DNA from: UBA7330 sp043554545
Lineage (GTDB): Bacteria > Bacteroidota > Bacteroidia > Cytophagales > Cyclobacteriaceae
DNA: 64,000 bases
Direction of reading: 5' to 3'
Assembly: GCA_043554545.1 (NCBI GenBank)
Contig: CP121337.1
Span: 2,294,001-2,358,000 of the forward strand
Made by a program: the position numbers and the translations under genes. The notes under the pieces are model-generated. The model did no database searches and was not told the DNA's origin. It saw nothing but the letters and a program-made list of their open reading frames with translations. The stretch's first letter is position 1; every line of letters starts with the position of its first letter. Below are positions 53,252 through 59,994 of this stretch, piece by piece.

Positions 53252-54400
53252 TTAGAGAGAAGTTTTTGTTGAGGTGCTAGCTCCGACTGATTGTTTCCTG
53301 ATCACCTTTGACTCATGTGCCAGGTTGATATTTCCATCCACAATGATCAACTCATTTTCTTTCAATCCTTCCGTGATGGTATAGCTATCGGTATTCTCGA
53401 GTCCTACCTCAACATAGTTCCAATAGGCCGTACTGTCTTCCTTTAGTGTGAAAACCACTTTTCTACCGTCCCTTTGTAACAAGGCCTGTTTGGGAATGAC
53501 CAGTTGATCTTTCACCTGTCGTTCGGTGGTGACCCGTACATTCAGTCCTTCAATGAGTTTCCCATCGGTATTCTCAATCAACGCTTTTACTTTGATCAGA
53601 CCGTGCTCATCCACAAGCGGGTTGATTGCGGTTATTGTGCCAGTGTATGTGGCATCAATCGCATAAGGGTTTACCTTAACCTTCTGTCCTTTTTGAAGCA
53701 GCGCCAGTTCGGATTCAATGACCGGAAATACCACTTCAAATTTCGAATCATCAATCAGCTTGCAAAGCTCGTCGCCCGTATTGACATAATTAAATTCCTT
53801 AATCTCAAGACCTGCCACACGACCTGAGAAAGGAGCTGTTATCCTGGTCTTTGCCAATTCATGTTTTGCTTCCTGCAGATCTACCAATGCTTTTGCATAC
53901 CCGCTTTTAATCTTGAGGTTTCTGAGCACCTCTTTATTCATGGTGGCGGTATCGATTCCCATGTTGTAAGAAAGTAGTTGGTCTTCCAATTCTATAGCAG
54001 CCAGGTCAAGTGCTATTTGACTTTTTGCAACATTCTGAGCTGCCTCAGAATCATCAAGCATAACAATTATTGATCCGGCGTTGATTTTTTCCCCAGGGGA
54101 TGTATATACCCGTTTTACTATGCCTGATACTTCAGCCCGAATATCAGCATTTCGGAAAGCTTGTAATGTTCCATTGCTGTTTAGTTCTTTATTGAAATCT
54201 TGTTTTTCTAGCTTAACGACTGTCACCTCCGGCAGATAAGCTTCATAGGATCTTTTGACAGATTCAGCCTCCTTTTCCGGATCGGCTTTTTGGCAGGCGA
54301 ATGTCAGAAAGAGTAGTACAAGAAGATCAATTCCACCTTTCAATACACCTTTTGATGAGCTCAAAAAAGGATTAAATGCATTCAATGTATTAGTCATCAT
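53252..54400 (-). CDS. RND periplasmic adaptor (membrane fusion protein), lipoprotein
   Basis: 382 residues. A lipobox-like end LLVLLFLTFAC stands about 30 residues in, so the true start may be a GTG or ATG nearer to it. Domains in order: a barrel-sandwich/lipoyl half (DIRAEVSGIVKRVYTSPGEKINAGSIIVMLDD), an alpha-hairpin (about 125-175), the second lipoyl half (TRITAPFSGRVAGLEI), a beta-barrel (QKVKVNPYAIDATYTGTI) and the membrane-proximal domain with LVIPKQALLQRDGRKVVF. It links the RND pump to an outer-membrane channel. It is the first gene of the operon, and its upstream region (54401-54576) is AT-rich. Confidence 0.9.
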   Translation of the reverse strand: MMTNTLNAFNPFLSSSKGVLKGGIDLLVLLFLTFACQKADPEKEAESVKRSYEAYLPEVTVVKLEKQDFNKELNSNGTLQAFRNADIRAEVSGIVKRVYTSPGEKINAGSIIVMLDDSEAAQNVAKSQIALDLAAIELEDQLLSYNMGIDTATMNKEVLRNLKIKSGYAKALVDLQEAKHELAKTRITAPFSGRVAGLEIKEFNYVNTGDELCKLIDDSKFEVVFPVIESELALLQKGQKVKVNPYAIDATYTGTITAINPLVDEHGLIKVKALIENTDGKLIEGLNVRVTTERQVKDQLVIPKQALLQRDGRKVVFTLKEDSTAYWNYVEVGLENTDSYTITEGLKENELIIVDGNINLAHESKVIRKQSVGASTSTKTSL

Positions 54401-54576
54401 AAAAAATTGTACTTACAATATATAGTACCCTTCCTATAAAAGAAAATCAATTTCAGAATCTGTAGCGAAGAAGTATACTAATATAACTTAGTTATGTACT
54501 ATACTAACTTCCTCTTTCATTTTTTAGTCACTTTAAAATATATTAGAAGAAAACGGAATTAGTAATTTAAAAAGTT

Positions 54577-54648
54577 ATGGGAAAAGTAAAAACCAGACAG
54601 CAAATTGCTGATGAGTATGGTATAAGTAGATTTACTTTGATACGGTGG
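54577..54648 (+). pseudogene. 5' fragment of an HTH gene cut by the second IS3 copy
   Basis: 24 codons, reading MGKVKTRQQIADEYGISRFT then LIRW, form the start of a DNA-binding HTH protein of the kind seen in Bacteroidota (an IADEYG.S..TL.RW helix-turn-helix). The frame runs straight into the inverted repeat of the IS at 54649. No remainder of the gene is seen on the other side of the element, so it was lost in a deletion connected with the IS. Confidence 0.7.
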
Positions 54649-54664
54649 TGTAACCTTCCCTTTT

Positions 54665-55468
54665 TTAGGACAGAGCTAAATTCAACTTTTTCTTATTAAT
54701 ATCCTTGCTTTGGTTCAGGGTTTTATACTGATTTGGTGACATTCTTCCTAAGGACTTATGGGGATGATTCTCATTGTAATCACATCTCCATTTCTCCATA
54801 ATCACTCTGAGCTGTTCTAGGTCCTCAAACCAATAAGCATCAAGCACATCTTCCCTGAAGTATCTATTGAATCTTTCAATGAATGCATTCTGAGCCGGGC
54901 TTCCTGGTTGGATATACTTGACTTCAATACTGTGTTCTTTACACCATGCCTGGAACTTAATCGAAGTGAATTCAGGTCCATTATCAACTCTAATAGCTTT
55001 AGGTAGTCCAATCTCTTCCCCCAAATGATTTAATACTCGTATCACTCTATCTGATGGAAAACCTAAACCAGCTTCTATGGCTAAGGCCTCTCGATTATAA
55101 TCATCAATGACATTTAGTATCCGGATTTTACGTTGATCAGCCAGTGCATCACTCATAAAGTCCATGCTCCAGGTATTCAGATACTGATCAGGAGATATCA
55201 GAGGCTGTTTGATCCTCGCTGGAAGCCTTTTCTTATGTTTCCTACGAAGTCCCAGTTTCATTAAGCGATAGATCCTCAGAACACGTTTTCTGTTCCATCT
55301 GTAACCCTGCTGCCGGATCCGACCATAGTATTCATCAAAACCTCTGGTTGGTAACTGCTCGGCCAGCTCTGAGAGCTTATCGATCACTTCACTATCATCT
55401 TTCTTGCTTTGATAGTACCACATAGACCTTGTAAGATCCATTACCCGACACGACCTTTCTATACTCAC
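54665..55468 (-). CDS. IS3-family transposase OrfB (copy 2)
   Basis: 267 residues, identical in sequence to OrfB of copy 1, with the same Asp-Asp-Glu catalytic core (WSMDFMSD, IRVDNGPEFTS, IERFNRYF). It is read by -1 frameshifting from orfA. No inactivating change is visible, so the element should be active. Confidence 0.95.
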   Translation of the reverse strand: MSIERSCRVMDLTRSMWYYQSKKDDSEVIDKLSELAEQLPTRGFDEYYGRIRQQGYRWNRKRVLRIYRLMKLGLRRKHKKRLPARIKQPLISPDQYLNTWSMDFMSDALADQRKIRILNVIDDYNREALAIEAGLGFPSDRVIRVLNHLGEEIGLPKAIRVDNGPEFTSIKFQAWCKEHSIEVKYIQPGSPAQNAFIERFNRYFREDVLDAYWFEDLEQLRVIMEKWRCDYNENHPHKSLGRMSPNQYKTLNQSKDINKKKLNLALS

Positions 55469-55518
55469 CTGGTAGGTTGTTTGAAGATATTCTGCATGGT
55501 GCTTCTTCTCAGAGGGCT

Positions 55519-55785
55519 CTAGAACTTTTTTGAGAGAACGTCTTTAAGCATGACGTTGTCAAGACTGAGGTCAGCATACATCTGCTTCAGTCGTCTGTTC
55601 TCTTCCTTTAGCTCTTTGAGTTCCTTCAATTGGCTTGAGTCCATACCTGAGTATTTTTTCCGCCAGTTGTAAAAGGTCCCCTTATGGATGCCTAATTCCC
55701 TACAGATTTCTTCGGTCTTTCGACCCTGTTCATTCTCTTTTAGAGCCTTGATGATCTGGCTCTCACTAAATCTTGATTGTTTCAT
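55519..55785 (-). CDS. IS3-family transposase OrfA (copy 2)
   Basis: 88 residues, identical to OrfA of copy 1: HTH around EEICRELGIHKGTFYNWRKK, then a leucine-zipper helix. Its end carries the slippery A-AAA-AAG, here on the minus strand near 55525-55531. Confidence 0.95.
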   Translation of the reverse strand: MKQSRFSESQIIKALKENEQGRKTEEICRELGIHKGTFYNWRKKYSGMDSSQLKELKELKEENRRLKQMYADLSLDNVMLKDVLSKKF

Positions 55786-55816
55786 TTGACAGTTTAAGTT
55801 ACTAATTTGTTCATTT

Positions 55817-56551
55817 TTAAACTGTCCTATTTTCGGGGAAGGCTACATTTTCGGGGAAGGCTACAATAGTAGAAGGAATAATAATTAAAATAGCTATAAT
55901 AGTAGCCAACCCTATATACTTTGTTATAATTCTTATTTTATCTTTTTCTTTTGTGTTTAAATACATACTTAAAGCCACTGGGAAAATTGTTGCTAAATAT
56001 CCTGCATAAGGGGCTGGACTAGAAAAGAATCCAGTAATCTCATAATCATTGTGCAGACTGGGCTTATATTCATATAATTGTAAAAGACCATAAATAGCTT
56101 GGAAAAAACCAAATCCAAGAAACACAATGATTATAAGAGCTAATAGGCTGAAATCAAGTCTCCTAAAAAGCCATGCACTTATTAAATAGATGCCACTTAT
56201 CAGTACTAATACGATGAAATTATTGCTTTTTAGCATGGCTTCGTTTCTAAGCAATGCCAATAATGCGATGTACCCTATATAAACCACAACTACTATATCA
56301 ATTCTAGTCAGGCTAATTGATTTGTAATTATTTTTCTCCAAAAGGATCCAAAGCGCGAAGAAAAATAAAATGATACAAGATAAAAAAATGAAGTGAAATC
56401 GTTTTCCTTCAATCAATCCATTATAGATGTCTTGATTTACATAAGTGGATGTACTGAATAATGTGCAGAATAAAAGAGAGAAAATAAGGAGAGTTCGATC
56501 CTTACCATTTAGAAAATATTTATTGGTAATAATAAACTTAAGAAAATCCAC
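55817..56551 (-). pseudogene. O-antigen-ligase-like membrane protein gene, 3' end lost to the IS
   Basis: 244 codons are open, but the last 16 or so (VAFPENVAFPENRTV) are read from the doubled IS end, so about 228 residues are native. They form seven or eight transmembrane segments with LLALLRNEAMLKSNN, GFGFFQAIYGLLQLY and GFFSSPAPYAGYLATIFPVALSMYL, the start of the Wzy_C/O-antigen ligase superfamily; complete relatives are usually much longer and often end in TPR repeats. In Bacteroidota such proteins occur beside NVEALA peptides and propellers, as here. The truncation should destroy activity. It is the last gene of the peptide 2 operon. Confidence 0.75.
55830..55865. repeat. Tandem duplication of the 18-bp IS end
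   Basis: TTTTCGGGGAAGGCTACA at 55830-55847 is the outer end of IS copy 2 and is repeated directly at 55848-55865, outside the element. It is probably the leftover end of an earlier IS copy at this place, next to which the present copy ended after a deletion or a second event. Confidence 0.85.
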
Positions 56552-56695
56552 AGGAAGGTTCTTTCTTGATTATGGATGTAAAAAACTAAATTCCTCTTAT
56601 ATAGTTATGAAAACATATATTTTGACAAACCTCAACGAACACACAATAATTTTTTCCATAAAGGATCTGACATATGGAATTTACTGCTTATTCTA

Positions 56696-57121
56696 TTAGA
56701 TTATTTTTCCTTTTAGTATTAGAAGCACTACAGAATCATTCACATTACATATGACTTGTATTACCTGGTTAAAGAATCCACGTGAACGAGGATGATATAC
56801 TACTTTAATTATAATACTTTTATTTGGAGGAATAGGATCTCTTGGCCAATCGACTACAGTACACAAACACGATACTATGACATCCTCTATAATCAGATCA
56901 ATTTCGCCGGTATTTTTTAATGAAAATTCACCTTGAAGAATTTTGGTTGTATCAGTAATCCCCAGATCAATTGTTTGATTTTTAATTGAAACGCTAGTAA
57001 CGGAATCATTTGGAGCAGCAGTGGGAGGCCCCCAAATTGAATCTAAATTGATCATAGTGACAGTTATTACAGGGATAAGAATTCCAATGAATAGAAAGAA
57101 CAGACTACCATTTAACTTCAT
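56696..57121 (-). CDS. DUF1573 domain protein
   Basis: 141 residues. One N-terminal membrane helix or uncleaved signal (SLFFLFIGILIPVITVTMI) is followed by an immunoglobulin-like DUF1573 domain: GEFSLKNTGEIDLIIEDVIVSCLCTVVDWP, IPPNKSIIIKVVYHPRSRGFFNQVIQVICN, with the conserved Cys pair in SCLCT. These domains are thought to bind proteins in the periplasm. It overlaps the propeller gene upstream by four bases and is followed by the truncated ligase-like gene after 144 bases. Confidence 0.82.
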   Translation of the reverse strand: MKLNGSLFFLFIGILIPVITVTMINLDSIWGPPTAAPNDSVTSVSIKNQTIDLGITDTTKILQGEFSLKNTGEIDLIIEDVIVSCLCTVVDWPRDPIPPNKSIIIKVVYHPRSRGFFNQVIQVICNVNDSVVLLILKGKII

Positions 57122-58281
57122 AACTTGTACATCAAGATTATTGGATTAGATCCTTGTGGGATATTTGAAAATAAATCCTCCCAAAATTGGTTATTTTCGA
57201 ATTTATCTAAATAATAGTAGTAGTACTCTGGATAAATTACTGATATAAAATAACCAGTTTGTGTTACACCAATAGGGGGACTGATCAATCTATAACTCAA
57301 GTTGTTAACAATATTTGTATGATCAAATAATTGATTGGTAGACTTAATAAAATATCCAACTTGCATGGGTGGTCTATCCCTTTTATCAGCTGGTATTGTA
57401 GTGTATCCAAATGCTAGCGCATTGCCTGACTCTTCGTACGAGCTAGACAAAAAATTCAATTCTTTATTATTTGATTCTTTAAAGAAAGCTCTAAACTCAT
57501 ATCTCCTTTCTTCAGGCCAGTAAGAATCTCCAAAATTTATATAGTATTTTGGATAATGATCTCCCTGAAGAGTCACCTGATGTATATAGGATGAAGTTTG
57601 ATCACTATATAATAGCCCATCATTATTTCTTGTTATTTTACCTGTCATAGCCAGCATGCCCACAGGGTGAATCCCTTGTGGGTATTCAAACATTGAATAA
57701 ATCAATTCTTTATTCTCAGAATCCATAATTTTCAGGTTGGTATTCCTATCGTCAAAATATCCAACGTGATGAGCAAAGAATTCAGTACCCATTTGACTAA
57801 TGCTCCAAGATTGAAATGGTAAATTAGTTGTTCCTATATATTCACCTAATAATGAGTATCTGATTACCTGCTTTTTACCAGTTGATAAAACAATAATTTC
57901 TTTTGAGTTTATATCAATGCAAAAATCCTGTAGATCGATATATTCACCAGGTCCCGATCCAAGCTTTCCAATTTTAGAGAGGTATTGTCCATCAGATGCA
58001 AATACAAGCAAACTTTCGTTTTTCTTATCATGCACATAGAACTTATTTTCGAAAAATTCTACTTTGTTCACCGATGTAACGAATGATCTTTCGTTAGTTT
58101 CTAATTCAACAAATTTCTTTTCCTTCAATAAATCAAGATGTTTGTACTCTCCATCATTACTATTTGATCCAATTTTGATCTCAATAATTTCATTTTCGGA
58201 CGAAATTTCTTTTTTATCCACACAATAAGCTAAGGAGAATGTGAGAAAAATCAGGGGATAAATATTTTTAATTTTTGTCAT
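57118..58281 (-). CDS. Six-bladed beta-propeller lipoprotein 6
   Basis: 387 residues from the ATG at 58281, which begins a lipoprotein signal (MTKIKNIYPLIFLTFSLAYC). An upstream ATG at 58320 is inside the terminator hairpin and is rejected. FASDGQYLSKIGKLGSGPGEYIDLQDFCI holds the shared motif (GSGPGE). It follows peptide 2 behind an intrinsic terminator and overlaps the DUF1573 gene. The order peptide, propeller, DUF1573, ligase suggests one functional module. Ligand unknown. Confidence 0.85.
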   Translation of the reverse strand: MTKIKNIYPLIFLTFSLAYCVDKKEISSENEIIEIKIGSNSNDGEYKHLDLLKEKKFVELETNERSFVTSVNKVEFFENKFYVHDKKNESLLVFASDGQYLSKIGKLGSGPGEYIDLQDFCIDINSKEIIVLSTGKKQVIRYSLLGEYIGTTNLPFQSWSISQMGTEFFAHHVGYFDDRNTNLKIMDSENKELIYSMFEYPQGIHPVGMLAMTGKITRNNDGLLYSDQTSSYIHQVTLQGDHYPKYYINFGDSYWPEERRYEFRAFFKESNNKELNFLSSSYEESGNALAFGYTTIPADKRDRPPMQVGYFIKSTNQLFDHTNIVNNLSYRLISPPIGVTQTGYFISVIYPEYYYYYLDKFENNQFWEDLFSNIPQGSNPIILMYKL

Positions 58282-58296
58282 AATAAAATCATTAAA

Positions 58297-58324
58297 AAAT
58301 GCCGCTTGAATTAGCGGCATTTTG
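58297..58324 (-). terminator. Intrinsic terminator between peptide 2 and its propeller gene
   Basis: AAAATGCCGCT (58297-58307) and AGCGGCATTTT (58314-58324) are perfect inverted copies with a six-base loop. Read on the minus strand, the stem is followed by a T run. It lies 11 bases after the peptide stop, so most transcripts would end here and the downstream genes would be expressed at a lower level by readthrough. Confidence 0.9.
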
Positions 58325-58335
58325 ACATTTGATAT

Positions 58336-58599
58336 TTAATCACTGCAGTTTGTCTGATCACATCCACCTCCATTCCATTCACACGCAAAATAGAATGGCT
58401 TGCTAAATATAGGAGGGCAATTCTCAAGGTACTCATAGTATCCTGGAATTGTTTCAGAGTAAGCTTTTGTTCCAACTGTTAAATCAAGCAAACTAATTTC
58501 AGATGACATCTTGTCTTCATCAATACTTACTTGAAAATTAATTACAGCAAGACCCGAAATGGCCAACCCTAAGAATAAGAAAGCAATTTTTCTTTTCAT
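58336..58599 (-). CDS. NVEALA-like leader peptide, Cys-rich (peptide 2)
   Basis: 87 residues. The leader MKRKIAFLFLGLAISGLAVI is followed by SSEISLLDLTVGTKAYSET, in the position where family members have SLLNVEALA, then by a tail of about 40 residues with four Cys (61, 73, 80, 85) and many aromatic, Gly and Asn residues, ending GGGCDQTNCSD. It probably gives a small secreted peptide. It differs strongly from peptide 1 in the tail, as expected if the tails diversify. It is the first gene of the propeller 6/DUF1573/ligase unit and is divergent from a signal peptidase gene. Confidence 0.75.
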   Translation of the reverse strand: MKRKIAFLFLGLAISGLAVINFQVSIDEDKMSSEISLLDLTVGTKAYSETIPGYYEYLENCPPIFSKPFYFACEWNGGGCDQTNCSD

Positions 58600-58680
58600 G
58601 GTATTAAATTTTTTGATTTGAAAGAAATTAATAATGGAGTAAGGTATTTATTTATTAGCTGAGAAAAGCCTAGAAAACTG

Positions 58681-58706
58681 TAGCATAATGTGGCATAATG
58701 TAGCAT
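58681..58706. promoter_or_regulatory. Three 10-bp repeats upstream of peptide 2
   Basis: TAGCATAATG, TGGCATAATG and TAGCAT follow each other without gaps. A period of 10 bases places each unit on the same face of the helix, as in binding sites for cooperative regulators. They lie about 80-105 bases before the peptide 2 start and 240 bases before the divergent signal peptidase gene, so they could control either. The rest of 58600-58944 shows no gene. Confidence 0.5.
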
Positions 58707-58944
58707 TGAACAAGGTCTTAGTTAATTAGTAAGAATTGGTTGTTTTAATAATTATGATTAAGTGGGTTTAGCATTTAAATATCGGATATATATTTTATTT
58801 AGCCCACATTCTCTTGATTTAAACAAACACTTATGTACGTTGACTCATTGGATTAGTGCTATTTTTGACACATCTTTAAAAATTATTGGTTTTTGAAAGT
58901 AGCCACATTGGTAGATTGATGGATGAATATTAACTAGGATATTT

Positions 58945-59817
58945 ATGATCAATAAGACTTTTTTGTCTCTCCAAAACTTTATAAAAATTAGCCCTAAACT
59001 TTTTCGGAAACTCTTCGTGCCGTTTACTCTAATCATAATTTCTGTAGTCATTATAGTAACTGTAAGACTATTTATTCTTGAACTTTATGTGGTACCAACT
59101 TCTTCAATGGAGCCCAAAATAAGTTCTGGTGACTATATTTTGGTCGATAAATTGGTATATGGGCCAAAATGGCCAGAAACTCCAATGGAGATACCATGGT
59201 TCAATTTATTTGCGTTTAATGATGATCTTTTTCCCTGGTATAGTAATACCACCTGGCCATATAGGAGGTGGCCCATAGGCCGAAGTGTTGAAAGGGATGA
59301 TATAATTGTTTTTAACGGACCATGGAAGAGCAAAAGGGTATTGGTTAAACGTTGTAAAGGATTACCTGGAGAAATCTTAGAACTAAACGCTCAAGGCCTG
59401 TTTATAAATAATCAATTTGTCGAAGAGCCAAACTCTGTAACATATGAAGCTTATAATAGATTGAACGGCGAAAAGTATAATTGGCCCCTCAAAAATCAAA
59501 AGAAAAAGAATAATCTATTAATAAATAGTATCGGGGACAATAGATATTATGGTCCGATAAAGATACCTTCATCAGGGACAGAGATTAATATAAAGCATTA
59601 CTCCTCAGAAATTATAAAACATTATATAAGGATAATCAAGAACTATGAAAATTCTGAGTTTCAAGATACATTGTTCATGAATGATTTGGAAGATTCAACC
59701 TTTACATTTAAAAATGACTACTACTTTATGATGGGGGATAATCGAGATAACTCACTAGATTCACGCAAATGGGGCCTGATACCAAAGAAATCAATAATTG
59801 GCAAAGTAATTTTCTAG
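58945..59817 (+). CDS. lepB: Type I signal peptidase, divergent from the peptide 2 operon
   Basis: 290 residues. One N-terminal transmembrane helix (FVPFTLIIISVVIIVTVRLFI) leads into LELYVVPTSSMEPKISSGDYILVDKL with the nucleophile Ser54. The general base Lys is in KSKRVLVKRCKGLPGE, and the box YYFMMGDNRDNSLDSRKWGLI is complete. The middle (about residues 70-110 and 150-230) is longer than in E. coli-like cores, as usual in Bacteroidota. Its place beside a leader-peptide operon suggests a dedicated processing enzyme for NVEALA-like precursors, but it might also be the general enzyme. Confidence 0.9.
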   Translation: MINKTFLSLQNFIKISPKLFRKLFVPFTLIIISVVIIVTVRLFILELYVVPTSSMEPKISSGDYILVDKLVYGPKWPETPMEIPWFNLFAFNDDLFPWYSNTTWPYRRWPIGRSVERDDIIVFNGPWKSKRVLVKRCKGLPGEILELNAQGLFINNQFVEEPNSVTYEAYNRLNGEKYNWPLKNQKKKNNLLINSIGDNRYYGPIKIPSSGTEINIKHYSSEIIKHYIRIIKNYENSEFQDTLFMNDLEDSTFTFKNDYYFMMGDNRDNSLDSRKWGLIPKKSIIGKVIF

Positions 59818-59994
59818 AAAATTTTGATAAAATAAGTCAATATACTGTATGACTATTTTTCTGAAACAACCACTATCCTTCCCCTCAACTCTTAACCATC
59901 AATTAGAAGTTCTGAATATCCGAAATCTCAGTTAAATACTCTCTAATACAATCACAGAATGTAACTGTAATCATTAACATAGTTTTTAATTTAA

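Larger units (their letters stand above)
54649..55847 (-). mobile_element. IS3-family element (IS407-like), copy 2
   Basis: The same 1,199-bp element as at 33106-34304, in the opposite orientation, with the same terminal repeats (TGTAACCTTCCC at 54649, and the complement of TGTAGCCTTCCC ending at 55847). The encoded OrfA and OrfB are identical to those of copy 1. The flanks (GTGG before, TTTT after) are not duplicated, unlike copy 1. The end of the element is partly repeated outside it. The copy thus marks a rearrangement as well as an insertion. Confidence 0.93.

Noticed and set aside
33106..55847. Compound transposon with the two IS copies as ends
   Set aside because: Copy 1 has its own matching target duplication on both sides and copy 2 has none, so there is no outer duplication that would show movement as one unit; kept only as a possibility.
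57118..58320. Propeller 6 starting at 58320
   Set aside because: That start lies within the intrinsic terminator and would place 13 residues before the lipoprotein signal; the ATG at 58281 gives a normal signal.
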